DNA of 64,000 bases from Euryodendron excelsum (GCA_033060915.1 CM065397.1:23487501-23551500), one strand, 5' to 3'; numbered from the stretch's first letter, positions 23,047 through 34,100 are shown. Notes: generated by a model from the sequence alone, not told the origin. Translations and numbers: made by a program.

Positions 23047-23193
23047 AAATTTTGTTTAGATCGACTGACTTTCGATCAACGGTAGAGATTTAACCAGTAC
23101 ATAGGGTGCCACGTGTTATGGTGGCAATGGAACAGTACCTGCGAATTTGGCCGTGCGCATGTAGCACATGCGCATGGTCTGTTCCAGATTGCC

Positions 23194-23201
23194 TATAAAT
23201 A
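23194..23201 (+). promoter_or_regulatory. TATA box of LTR A
   Basis: TATAAATA in GCCTATAAATAGAGGCCTCC, the best core-promoter match in this LTR. A second palindrome pair (GCGCATGTAGCACATGCGC, about 23155-23173) stands just upstream. Confidence 0.7.
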
Positions 23202-24728
23202 GAGGCCTCCCCCTTGCGTATTCCAGGTCCGAAATTGATACGAAACTCTGCTGAAATCATTCAAGAAACTCGAATCTCTACATATATTCCTCCACTCCAA
23301 CACTTAGGTTAGATTCTACCTCTCCTAAGCCTATACACTCCATACACAAAGCCTTATATACACTTATACACTCCACTCAAGCCTCTCAAGCCTCCTTGAA
23401 ATCACTTAAGCTCCAATCAAGACATCCATTGAAGATTACAAGAGTGTTGAAGGCAAAATTTGCTATCCCTTTTATATTTGTGCTCTTCCCCACTCTTCTC
23501 TTCTCCCTCCTAGCCTACTTAGACTATTCTCTATTTTAATCCCCATCTTCAACCCCCCTTTCTTGCATGCTTGAGCCAAGAGGGCTTCTAGATCATATCT
23601 AGAGGAAAGCAAGTGAGAGCCACCGTGTAGGGGGACCTCTCACTAGCCCACTTTAAGATGGTATAGCCTAAGAGCCTCTTGTTTGTATGGTGAAGCCTAA
23701 AAGCCTTGTATGTGAATCATGACCCCTTGCATATTATTATTTTGATCATGTCTTGTATGCTTTGTTTCATTTTATGTTTATTGCCATACTCCACAATGTT
23801 TGCATTGTTCCTAATTTTATAACATTTCCAAGTTTTACATATCCTTAAAAAATTGTTCCAAGAGTTGGCCCTTTGAAGTTAAGGGTGAGATTTTAGGAGT
23901 CATGCCTTAGAAAATCCCTCACAACCCCCTAATTCATTCTTTTACATCATTGCATAAAAGTTTCTTTCCAACCCTCTAATTTTCAAGGTTTCTGTAAGCA
24001 CCCCATTTTTGCCCGCTCGGCAATCTCCGAGCTGACGAAGCTCACTTTCACACATCACATGCATATTTAGACTCTAATCCCGCCTTTTTAACTTGAATTT
24101 AGTCCACCAGTCGCTTCTCGGGCCCGTATGGCCCACTTGAAGCTAAATGACCATTTTGCCCCTAGGCATCCGAATGCCCCGAGAACCACACCGGCTCTGG
24201 GTATCAAACCGGTAACCTCCTGAGACTACGTTTTATAGTGTTCTCAACCTTCCTTTACCTTTTCGGATCATTCCGAGTCAGTTCTGGCAAACCTGGTACA
24301 AAATGACCGTTTTGCCCCTAGTGGGCCGGTCTCCTTTTTCAACCATGCCGGCTCTGGCAATCAAACCAGCAACCTCTGGGAACATTCTAAATAATGTTTC
24401 CAGATCCCAAGTCTTCTTCCGGGACAGTCCGAGTTTGTCTCGGCAGTTTCTCGGTCCGATTGACCATTTCACCCCTAAAGGCCCGGTCAGCCTTTCCGAC
24501 ACATCTTGTCCTCACTTTTCAAGTCAAATACCTCCAGGACACTATTTTAAGTGTTCCTGCTCCTTTTCGGCCTTCCGGGTCATTCCCAGCTCCTTTAAAT
24601 CATTCCCGGACTTTCCGGAGTCACTCCTAGTGAAGCTAGGCTAAAAATTGCATGGTAGTCACTAGTACAAGCGCCCAAATCTAGTCAAAGATACGTTGCT
24701 TGCCAACTTATGAAGTTTCCTAACTGGC

Positions 24729-24828
24729 TGGTGCCACTAGTAGTGGCGCCAAGCCAAGAATTGGCCTGGCGCCACTAGGAGTGGCGCCAAGAGCAATTTT
24801 GCCCTGGCGCCACTGTAACAGGCGCTAG
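24729..24828 (+). repeat. GGCGCC palindromes upstream of the TATA box (LTR B)
   Basis: Three inverted repeats in 100 bp: TGGTGCCACTAG/TAGTGGCGCCA (24729-24751), TGGCGCCACT/AGTGGCGCCA (24767-24789) and CTGGCGCC/GGCGCTAG (24804-24828). They end 14 bp before the TATA box. D, E and G have the same motifs at the same place, E and G partly decayed. Confidence 0.85.
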
Positions 24829-24842
24829 GTTTGTCCAACCTC

Positions 24843-24850
24843 TATAAATA
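24843..24850 (+). promoter_or_regulatory. TATA box of LTR B
   Basis: TATAAATA in CTCTATAAATACAGAGCCTC. The same sequence is at 40425-40432 in D and, on the minus strand, at 53349-53356 in E and 61939-61946 in G. Confidence 0.8.
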
Positions 24851-25599
24851 CAGAGCCTCATTCAACATGAAAAGGGTCTGCAAACTTAACCTAAAAATCA
24901 TATATTTTGATATACAGAGCTCGAGCACTTCTAGAACCCTAGTTTCCTTAGGTTTTCCAAACCCTAGCCACCCTACACAAACCCTAGCCTCCTATACACT
25001 TATACACTCCCTCATACACTCATACACTAGCCTTCAACCATCCTTTGAAGACTTGAAGAGCTACCATCTAAAGCTTGAAGACAATCCTTGAAGGTTGAAG
25101 AAGAAGATCAAGACGAAGACCGAAGATTGAAGACAAGTAAGGCGCGCAAAATAAAGAAGACATACGGTAGGCTTTCTATTTAAATTTTTGCACTTCCCCC
25201 CTCTCTCTTCTCTCTCCTAACCCACTTAGGTTTTCTCTATTTTAATCCCTATCTCTTCCCCCCCCCCTCTTATTTGCATGCTTGAAACAAGGGGATTCCC
25301 GGTCCATGTGTAGGATTGGGCTATTGGAGAGTCACCGTGTTGGGGGCTTTCTTCTAGTCTAACCAAAGACCACGTGGGTCTGGCCCCCTTGATTATGTGG
25401 TGAAGCCTTAACCTTGTATGTTCACGACTCCAAATTGCATTGTGCATATCATAGTCTTGCATCTTCCAAAAACCGTTTTCAAAGTTGTTTTTCAAATCGT
25501 TTTCAAACTTGTTTTCAAAATTGCATCAAAATCTCTTTTTCAAAAACTTGTTTTCAAAACCACAATTCTAGGGTGATTCTAGCTTTTCTATGGCTAGGG

Positions 25600-27660
25600 T
25601 TGCTTTAGGAAAGTGTTACATTAAAAGTAACATTTTTGGTCTATATTTTCAAATCTTATTGTTTTCCAAAACCACTTTCTTAAAGTGGTTATAGCCCTCT
25701 TATGGTTAGAATCGCTTTAGGAAAGTGAGACGTTTTCATACTTTCCAAAAAACTCTCTCTTCAAAAATCTCTTCCTAAAAATATCTTTTTCAACATACTT
25801 TCCTAAAACTCTCATCTTCAAAATTGTTTTCAAAAACTCCCTTCCAAAATCTATTTTTCAAAACTCTCTTTTTTAACTCCTCTCCAAAATCTTTTCCTCA
25901 AAATTCACTTTCTAAAAACACTCTCTAGATTCACCTTCCTAAAAACTCTCTCCAAAAACCTTTCTAAAAAACTCTCTTTCCAAAATCTTCCTTCTAGAAA
26001 TTTCTTCTCTAGGATTTTCCTTCTAAAATCTATGTTTCTAAAAACACACTTTCCAAAACTCCTTCTCTTTAAAATCTTTTTCCAAAAACTCTATCTTCAA
26101 ATTCACTTTCCAAAAATTCCTCCTTAGGATTCCCCTTCTAGAAAACCTTCATTTCTAAAAATGCACTTTTCAAAAATTCTTTTCTTAGAGCCCAAGTCAA
26201 GCCTTAGAGTCCACAATTAGGAAACCCTAATTTTCTTTCCAAAAACATGATTTTCAAACTTTGCCCCAAACCTAGGTTTTCAAAATCTCTTGTTTTCACA
26301 TCCAAATTATACATGTTTCCAAAACCTCTTTTCTACGTCAAAACTATAATTTTCCAAACCTATGGTTTCTAGAATCTCCTTTTCCAAATCCTTGCTAAAT
26401 CTTATCTTCCCTTTAGGAAACTGAATCAAATCTCCCCGTTTAGGAAACTAGATCCCGTCCTCCGTTTTTGGAAACAAAATCAAATCTTTTCTTTTAGAGA
26501 CCAAATCCAATCCCTTTCAAAATCCAACTCTTTCCTAATTCAAATCCTTCCCAAACTTTCACTTTTCTAAACCTTAAGTTTCCAAAACTTGAACATAAAA
26601 ATCTTTCCTAAAATTCTAAAATTCAACCCTTTCCTAATTTAACCCCCTTTCTAAATCTTAACTTTCCAAATTCAAGTTTTCAAAACCTTTCCTAAATTCA
26701 AGCCTTTCCTAATTTCAAGACTTTCTAAAATTCAAACTCTAAAACTTTCTAAATCCTAAACTTTCTAAATCTCAAATCTTTCTAAAATCAAAACTTTCTA
26801 AATTTGAAACTTTCTCCAGTTAAATCTTTCTAAACTTCCAAACTTTCTAAATTCTAAACTTTTCAAAACTTCAAAATCTTTCCAAATCTAAGGCTTTTTT
26901 TAAACTCAAAACTTTCTTAATTCAAACATTTCCTAAATTGAAAACTTTCCTTTTTCAAACCTTTCCTAAAATAAAACTTTCTTATTTTCAAAACTTCCTC
27001 GTTTTCAAAGCTTTCCAAATTCAAAACTTTCCTTTTTCAAAACACTACAAAATTCAATACTTTCTTAACTTGAAACTTTCCAATTCTAAGCCTTTCTTAA
27101 ACTAAACTTTTCCTAATTCAAAACATTTCTAAATTCAAAACTTTTCGATTTTCAAAACTTTCCTAATTTGGGAACTTTCCTAATCTTAAAACCTTTCCTT
27201 TTTTGAAAACTTTCTAAACTCGAAACTTTCCAATTTTCAAAACTTCCCTATTTCAAAAAATTTCCTAATTTGAAAACTTTCCTAATTCGAAACTTTCTTA
27301 ATTCAAAACTTTCCTAAAGTTGAAACATTCCAAATTCAAAGTTTTCCTAAGTTGAAACTTTCCTAATTCTAAAACCTTCCTAAATCGAACATTTCCTAAT
27401 TCAAACATTTCCTAAATCCAATATTCGCTAATTTCCTAAACCTTCCAAGTCAAGTCAAATATTTTGTAGGTCTCCTATCTTTCCTAAGTCTAGGTTTCCT
27501 AAACCTCCATCTTTCCACAACCAAGTCTTTCCAAAATCAATCTTTCCAAAGCAAGTCCAATCTTCTCAATTTCAATTTTCAATCTCCTCTTCTAATCTCA
27601 AATCAAATCCAATTTTCAATTCAATCTCTTTCTTCCAATCCAATCTCTCTTTTCAAGTCA
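25600..27660 (+). repeat. G-poor low-complexity tract in U5 of LTR B
   Basis: About 2 kb made of degenerate 9-15-base words (AAACTTTCC, TTTCCAAAACTC, TTCCTAATTC). G is rare on this strand, which is the transcribed-sense strand of the LTR. D has the like at about 41330-43100, and E (51640-52560) and G (59620-61020) on the minus strand. It encodes nothing apparent. Confidence 0.85.
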
Positions 27661-27670
27661 ATCTCTTTTC

Positions 27671-27750
27671 AATTGGACTCCGGTCCGAACTACGATTGAC
27701 CTGATTCCCCCAAAGGGATACGTAGGCAACCTTCATAGGTGCGATCACAA
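27671..27750 (+). promoter_or_regulatory. Conserved hairpin block in U5 (LTR B)
   Basis: About 80 bases with CCGAACTACGATTGACCTGATTC, hairpin stem, GATACGTAGGCAAC and GGTGCG(G/A)TC. It stands out as conserved in A (29815-29896), C (36827-36904), D (43116-43194) and, on the minus strand, E (51544-51622) and G (59504-59582), while the surroundings drift. The short stem reads TCCC/GGGA in B, D and E, TCTC/GAGA in A and C, and TCCT/AGGA in G. Confidence 0.75.
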
Positions 27751-28079
27751 CACTTTTCAAACTTTCAATTCCACCCTCATGGGTGCGGTTTCCAAAATCT
27801 TTTCAAATCCCAAATTCCAATCTACTTTCAAAATTCCAATTTCAAAATTTCTATTTTCAAATTTCTACTTTCAATTTTCAAAATTTCTAATTTCAATTCC
27901 ATCTCTTAAAATCTATTTTCAAATCAAATCAATTTCAAATCAATCTCTTTTCAAATCTATTTTTCAATTACCTTAACTTGCACTTGCATATCATGCATCA
28001 TGTTAGTTTCTTTTCAAGCATTGTTTTTCTAAAGTGGGTAGGATTGAACGTATGTTAATTAAAGACTCTCATAGGTGAA

Positions 28080-28460
28080 TCTAGGGTAGATTGACATGTA
28101 GGTACCGAAAGAGTGGGGTAGGGTGATGGCTTAGTGCGTCTTCCCTACACGTAACCAACCTCCGAACCTAGATCACTGATTTCAAAGACCAAAAGGAGTT
28201 ATTTTTCAAAAAAGGGCTAAATGTTTTCCAAAGGTTGCCAAACAACCTGTTTTTCTTAAAGGCCCTCTCTTGAGGAGATATTTTCAAAATCGTTTTTCAA
28301 AACCCTAAGTGTAGTTTTCGGATTATGCTTAGTTTTTAGGTGACCTAACTCACCTTAATCAAGTTAGGTGGCGACTCCGAATCTTTTTCAAATGCCCTTT
28401 ATTCAAATCAAAATTTTAATTCAAACCTAGTCGCACTCATTCTTCTAGGAGGGTGAGTTC
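28080..28460 (+). promoter_or_regulatory. Terminal hairpin block at the end of U5 (LTR B)
   Basis: Consecutive inverted repeats: GTAGGG/CCCTAC in the GACATGTAGGTACCG segment (28085-28165), AGGTTG-CCAAA-CAACCT (28232-28248), CTC-rich/GAGG (28265-28276), ACCTAACT/AGTTAGGT (28343-28369) and CTCATTCTTC/GGAGGGTGAG with G-T pairs (28436-28457). The same order is seen in all seven LTR copies: A about 30122-30490, C 37080-37455, D 43535-43890, and reversed in E 50905-51260, F 58285-58660, G 58845-59215. Confidence 0.75.
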
Positions 28461-28979
28461 TAACGAGAGAGTACAACATTTTTTCCACTTGTGTGAGTAT
28501 TCCTCGAGTGCGAAAAATCTGGGCGCGACAGTTTCCATTCTCTCTAAGTTAGTGGTAGGAATGGCCTCATGGAACCCTCTCTTGTGTGGTCTCCCTTTTT
28601 ATTGGCCATATGAACCCTCTCTTGATGGAATGTTTCTCTTAAAAAATGGTTTTCAAAATCCTCCCCCCAAAGATGATTTCAAAAATGCATTCTCTCCACC
28701 TTTGCATAAAGATGATGCTCTAAAAAATTACTATCATTTTGTTAATTTTTGAACCCTTGTATTCTTGTCAAGATGGTGGTTATGATGGTTATGAGAAAAC
28801 CTTCCTTGGAATGGTTTCCAATCACCAACCATACAAACCCCACTCTTGACTAGAGTCAAAATTTTCATGGAAATGATCTTCACAAAGATTGCCAACCAAA
28901 GTCCATTACATATCATGTTTTGTTTTCAAAACTCTTTCCAAGAATGCATCAAACCAACTTTCAAAACCATTTTCCAATC

Positions 28980-29172
28980 CAACCCTGGGTTAACTTGACC
29001 CTAGTTATCAAACCCTAGGTTGACTTGACCCTAGTTGACCAACCCTAGATTAACTTGACCCTAGTTACCAAACCCTAGGTTGACTTGACCCTAGTTGACC
29101 AACCCGAGGTTAAATTAACCCTAGTTGACCAACCCTAGGTTAACTTAACCCTAGTTGTCCAACCTAGGTTAG
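28980..29172 (+). repeat. Tandem repeat of about 30 bp, CCCTAGGTTRACTTRACCCTAG type (LTR A)
   Basis: Six or so units of AACCCTAGGTTGACTTGACCCTAGTTGACC and variants. A related array lies in LTR C (about 35530-35740). B and D lack it. The words resemble plant telomere repeat (CCCTAAA) but do not match it. Confidence 0.85.
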
Positions 29173-29649
29173 TACCCTTCAAGGTTCCAACTCCTGAATC
29201 CTTTTCTGAGTGATGTTTCAATTGAAAACCATTCTCATTTTTCCAAAACTTCTTACTCTCTTGATTTCAAAAAACCAACTCCATACACTCTTCGAATGCC
29301 CCTACACTCCATCTTCAAGACATTTCCAAAAATGTTTTCTAAAGGTCACAAACCTAAGATGTCCTTAGCCCTCTCATGGTTAGGGAATCCAAGGACTAGT
29401 GACAAATCAAGAACAACCCCTAGGGTTATCTATATTGGGATTCCAAACTCCACTTTCAAAAACAAATTCATCAAAACATTCCAAAATCATAGCTCCAAGG
29501 TTTTCAAAAACACTTTCAAACTCTCTTGAGTTATTCAAAAACATTTTCCAAAACTCTCTCAAATTGATCCAAAAATTTTCAAAGCACACCACTATTCAAT
29601 TTCAAGTCAAAACTTTCAAGACCACAAAGAGTCTTCAACTTCAAAAGAC

Positions 29650-29790
29650 CTCCAAGTGTCTTAAACTTTTCCAAAGATCTCAAAGTGTCTTAAATCCTTC
29701 CAAAGACCTCAAAGTGTCTTAAACTTTTCCAAAGACCACAAAGTGTCTTAAACTTTCTCAAAGACCTCAATGTGTCTTCAAACCTTCCAA
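29650..29790 (+). repeat. Tandem repeat, 29-bp period, CAAAGTGTCTTAAAC type (LTR A)
   Basis: AAGTGTCTT recurs at 29654, 29683, 29712, 29741 and (as AATGTGTCTT) about 29770, exactly 29 bp apart. LTR C has a relative with 30-31 bp spacing at 36660-36800. Confidence 0.85.
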
Positions 29791-30566
29791 AGGCCCTATC
29801 ACGCCTATTTTCCATCGGGCTCTTGTCCGAACTACGATTGACCTGATTCTCGCCAAATGAGATACGTAGGCAACCTAAAATGGTGCGGTCATAACTTTTG
29901 TTTCAACTCCAATCCCCTTTTTCAAAAATCCCCATCAATTCAAAGTTTCAATTCCAAACTCTTTTAAAACCTCCATTATTTTCAAACCTTTCCAAATACT
30001 TACATCATGCATTATGCATCATTCATCCAAAAAGTGATGACTAAATCCCTTTGTCAAAGTTCTAAGGTGGATATTACGTAGACAATGGTAACCGGTTATC
30101 CTAGTGAGTGAACCAAGGGTGATTAGACATGTAGGTACCGAAAGGGCGGGGTAGGGTGATGATCTTAGGTTATCTTCCCTACACGTAACCAACCCCCGAA
30201 CTTTAGATTTCTGTTTTCGAAAGACCAAAAATGAAGTTATTTTCAAAAAGGGCTTAAACATTTCAAAAGGTTGCCAAACAACCTATTTTCCTAAAAACCC
30301 TCTCTCGAGGGAGTTTTCGAAAATCTTTTTCAAAAACTCTAAGTTTAATCTTTGGATTAACGCTTAGTTCCAGGTGCCCTAACTCACCTTAATCAAGTTA
30401 GGTGGCGACTCCTATTTTTCTAAAAAGCCCTTAGTCAAATTAATTCTCAAACCTAGTCGCACTTGTCCTCCTAGGAGGATGAGTTCTAATGACAGAGTTC
30501 CGTGTTTTAGGGTCTTCGAGCCAAAAGGACCTTGGACACCCCAAAAAATCGGGGCGCGATAGTTAG

Positions 30567-32100
30567 CACTTGCAGCAGGTGCTTTTCCTTTATTTATGGC
30601 TTAAGGAATCTCAGGTGCTTGCACTTGTTTATCTGGCTCACTCCCAACAAGCTGCTTAGCAACTGTTTCTTTAGATTCTTTCACCATCTCTAGGGCTAAT
30701 TCTTGTTCAAGTTCTGCAGTTGTCTTTCTCTTTTCTTTTTCTAGTTCTTCCTCACTAAGCTATTTTTCTGCATATTTTTATTCTTCAGAATCCTTTTCTT
30801 CAGAAGCCTCCTCTTCAGACTCCTCTTCTTTAGATGTAGGATCTGCCTTGTCAGAGGCAGATGGTTCTCCTTCCTTCATGGCTTTCAGAATAGCCTCCTT
30901 TATCTTCATCTTGATGGTTTTCACCTCCTTAGATAGTTTATCCACTTTAGTTCCCGAGCTCTCAACTATATTAAGACAATGACCAATCTTAAAGTCACAC
31001 TAATGCAGTAGCTCAACTATCTTGGTTTCAAAATTAGTGCCATCAGATTCCTCTGGTTCTACTTGTGAGGTTAATGTAGCAGTGGACAGGCCATCCTTTT
31101 TCTTGAAGCATTGATTTGTTTGAATAATTTTCTTATACCTCATACTCTTTAGGGTCGACTCATTGATCCCATCTTGTCTTTCCTTGATGACTTTGCCTTT
31201 TTCTCTAAAGAGGTCAACTCCAAAATGTTTAAAAATTTTGATAAGAGCCATACCATAGAGTAAGCCACTAGTTTTGTGAGCTGAGCCTGCCATCATTTTG
31301 TCTATGAGGATGGTGGTCATGTGAGGTTTTTTGTCCTTGCTAGCATAACACCATAACAGAAGTAGTTTCGTTTTAGACACATAGTCAAACATGCCACTCC
31401 TTGGAGCTAGGCAATGATTAAGGAAGTGGTGAACTAGTTTAAGCTCTAAGAAAAGCTCATCAAATGCTAAAGACTTCTTTTTCTTGCTTTGTACCACTTG
31501 TCCCAAAATCACAGAGAATGCGTCTCTAAGGTTTTTAGGTCTATGCTCAATCCCTGCCCTAGAAAGACCAAAAATTTGTTTCAGAATCTTTCCACTAATT
31601 TTTATTTTTACTCCCTTCACAAAGCTTTCAATCTGCCAAGGTTCTTTTTGGAGGGCCTAAGGTTGGCATAGAAATGCCTCACCAGTTCTGGGTAAAGTCT
31701 TTTTTTTATACTCGCCATTTCTAACTAACCCAGATAAAAAAATTTCTCTCTAAAACTTATTCCCATCCCCTCAAAGAAGTCAAAATCAACAAATCTACCT
31801 TTGATAACTTTCCTAGTATAGAAGGAAGTTCCGTACTTTTGTTTCAGTGATACCCAATTGAAGTAGGGGTCGTTTTCCAAAATATCAAAGTTTGGTTCTT
31901 CTTCTGCACCACCCTTTCCCCTGTCATCCTTTCTACCTTTCTTTGATTTCTCTCTGATTACACTTGATTCCCCCTTTTCTATTCTAATTTTCTATTTCTT
32001 TCCTCAATCGGTGGCAAGAGGATCAGTTACTGCTTGTTTGGCAATTGGATCCTTCGATTTCTGTTGCTACTAAAGTTCCTTAAGAGGTTTTGGTTAGATT
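30567..32100 (-). pseudogene. Extra ORF after RNase H of the copia element (putative plant transposon protein domain)
   Basis: Minus strand, frames broken. From the N-terminal side: NDPYFNWVSLKQKYG (about 31880-31840), the stretch VIKGRFVDFDFFEGMG (about 31810-31760), LYPELVRHFYANLRPSKKN (about 31710-31650), then an uninterrupted 206-residue frame from 31620 to 31000 with VKGVKIKISGKILKQIFGL, LVHHFLNHCLAPRSGMFDYVS and a SGLLYGMALIKIFKHFGV segment. This order fits what I remember of the putative plant transposon protein family (Transposase_32, PF20167). An acidic, glutamate-rich region with serine follows (30990-30600). The extra ORF in this position is often called env-like in Sireviruses; I see no convincing signal peptide or membrane span. 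Solo LTR A cuts the C-terminal part; its end is at 21237-21403. Confidence 0.65.
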
Positions 32101-32494
32101 AAGGTCTGGATTGATGTATAGGACGTTGGTTTTGAGAATTTAGAAAATGGAGGGAATGGTTATTTTCAAAATTTAAGAGACTAAAATGTTGAATGGGGCC
32201 GACAATTTAGGGCTTTGAGTATTTATATGTTGAAATAAGATAAACATAAGTTTGCAGTGGTGCTGGAACTCTTAACAAGTGCTGCTAATGTGTAGTGATC
32301 ATATAATGAATTCAAAAAATGTTCAGTAATTGCTAGCACTAGTTCATGGTGATGACACTCATGCATCCTCATGTGCCAAGCTTAGTTATCATTGCCAACA
32401 CTCTCGATACTTGACATTACTCAAAATACAATGATTTATAGAATTAATATTCAAGAGAAATACATCATAACAAACAAAATTTATCAAATAGGGT
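32101..32494 (-). other. Spacer between RNase H and extra ORF in the copia element
   Basis: About 390 bp, low coding quality, with stops in all frames. Nothing recognised. Confidence 0.5.
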
Positions 32495-32938
32495 TACACA
32501 TACCAAGTTCTCTTTGAATTGTGCAAAATCTGTCTTCATTTAGAGGCTTGGTAAAAATATCAGCCAACTGATGGTCAGTGCTGACAAACTTTAGATTGAC
32601 ATCACTTTTCTATATAAGGTCTCTAATGAAATGGTGTCTAATTTCAATGTGCTTGGTTCTAGAGTGTTGAATAGGGTTCCTGGTCAGATTTATTACACTG
32701 GTATTGTCACACCTGATAGGGATATGGTTAAAGATAAGTCCATAGTCTTCAAGTTGATGTTTAATTCATAATACTTATGCATAGCAGCTGCCAGCAGCTA
32801 TATACTCAGCCTTTGTAGTTGAGAGAGCCAATGAATTTTGTTTCTTGTTAGATCAGGACATAATCATGTTTTCAAAAAATTGACATGCACCGCTAGTGCT
32901 TTTTCGATCAGTTCTGCTTCTAGCAGAATCAGCATCAG
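32495..32938 (-). pseudogene. Copia RNase H, main part
   Basis: Minus-strand reading DADSARSRTDRKSTSGACQFFE, then ALSTTKAEYIAAGSCYA, then KHIEIRHHFIRD and a C-terminal QLADIFTKPL region. These are the RNase H motifs of Ty1/copia elements. Stops occur (after the MIMS and CYA positions), so it is not functional. LTR C is inserted just upstream; the preceding codons (YPNGTSFVLVGYND) lie at 37526-37575. Confidence 0.9.
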
Positions 32939-33453
32939 TGTAAGCATCCCATTTTTGCCCGCTCGACAATCTCTGTCCTGACCAAATTCCCTTTCAAAAC
33001 TCCGTAGGCATATTCAAGCCCAAATCAACTTTCAGATCCCTATCCAATCAGTCAACCGCTTCTCGGGCCTGCTGGGCCTAACAGAGGCCTAATAATCGAA
33101 CCTGTCTCTTAAGACTCCAAGCACGTCTTTGAAAAAGTTCAAAATCCCTTAAGACGATAAGCCCACCCTTCCAAAATATTCTTAGAGAGTTAGGCATACT
33201 TAATATGCCATCCTAACCAATTCTGGTCTCGTTCCGGTCAACTCCAATCAAAATGATCGTTTTGCCTCTAGGCACCCCAACACAGTACAAATCCTACCAA
33301 ATGGTAAATGCACCTTTCAGGACTGTCCCCAATGTGCGGCTCAAAACCACATCAATTCTGGGTATCAAACTAACAGATCCTATCATATGCCCCTATTCAA
33401 TTCAAGGTGAGCCTCGTGACTTTAAAAAATTTCTAAGTCAATGAAACTCCCCT

Positions 33454-34100
33454 GGAGCGTCTCGCAAACACTCCACTAGAGTTGCCTTTTTCTCCTGATT
33501 CCCAGGTTATAACGCATTATCAAACGACTTGAGAAATGCATAAATTAGGGAACTCTTAGAAGCTTGTCCACAGGTCTTTCCATTGATATGGCTCGATTGA
33601 ATAGATCGCTTCCCAAAGCCCCTTATCGTATGGCTCAAAAATTGTCACTGTCAGTAACCCTTGGAGCGTCTTAAAGATGCTCCGCCAAGATTGTCTTTTC
33701 TTTCAATTCCCTGATTATAATGCACCATCAAACAACTTGAGGAATGTGTAGATTAGGAAATTCCTGAAAGTATTTTCATAGCACTTTCCATCAGTATGGT
33801 CCGATCGGAGAGATCACTTCCCGAAAGCCCCGATCGCGTGGCCCAAAAACTGCTACTTCTGAACATCCATAGAGCGTATAATAGATGCTCTGCAAAAGTG
33901 TGTTTTTATACATGCTTCTCGAGACTATATCTCACTTTTTTGAACACCTTTCAAGCTCCCCAAAAATTTCAGGTTCTTGAGAAATATTAGGAGAATATCG
34001 TGGACGCAACCAATTTTCCCAAATCCTTCATGGATTGTACAATTATCAAGGCAAAATTTAAACAAAAATTTTTCGTGGAGGAGCGTATGCTACATGCACC
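33454..34100 (+). repeat. Four palindrome units at about 208-bp spacing (LTR C)
   Basis: GAGCGT starts at 33455, 33664, 33872 and 34081 (spacing 209, 208, 209). Partner arms are CACTCC, ATGCTCC, ATGCTC and GCACC, showing decay relative to LTR A. Confidence 0.85.

Larger units (their letters stand above)
23993..28530 (+). mobile_element. Solo LTR B of the long-LTR family, nested in A
   Basis: 4,538 bp, from TGTAAGCACCCC to GGGCGCGACA, flanked by GTTTC on both sides (23988-23992 and 28531-28535). It lies in the U5 part of A. U3 has two units of a 157-bp repeat (accession words ACCGGCTCTGG at 24190 and 24343) and three GGCGCC palindromes (24729-24828). TATA box at 24843-24850. The 3.7-kb U5 has a G-poor, AAACTTTCC-rich tract from about 25600 to 27660, the conserved hairpin at 27671-27750 and the terminal hairpin block. 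D is a close relative in orientation and sequence. No coding region was found in either strand. Confidence 0.95.
21404..30561 (+). mobile_element. Solo LTR A of the long-LTR (Tat/Ogre-like) family, split by solo LTR B
   Basis: Starts TGTAAGCACCCC and ends GGGGCGCGATA (the last TG...CA pair has decayed to TA). The five bases GTTAG lie on both sides (21399-21403 and 30562-30566), so this is a single LTR left after recombination between the LTRs of a full element. Without B it is about 4.6 kb. It interrupts the extra ORF of the copia element. Order: U3 with a 49-bp hairpin array (21726-21910) and four 208-bp units with palindromes (22400-23046), TATA box (23194-23201), a polymorphic leader, B inserted at 23992, then U5 with two tandem arrays (28980-29172 and 29650-29790) and the conserved hairpin block. 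It groups with C and apart from B and D by U3 sequence. The motif near the end (CGAACTACGATTGACCTG, TGGCGACTC) is what I remember from Tat/Ogre LTRs. Confidence 0.93.

Noticed and set aside
24303..24644. 113-residue open frame conserved between LTRs B and D (also 39923-40264)
   Set aside because: It is conserved because the LTRs are homologous; it lies in U3 before the TATA box, shows no known motif, and is not kept open in E and G.
28980..29172. Interstitial telomere repeat
   Set aside because: The unit is about 30 bp with CCCTAGG, not CCCTAAA, and it is a fixed part of the A/C-type LTR.
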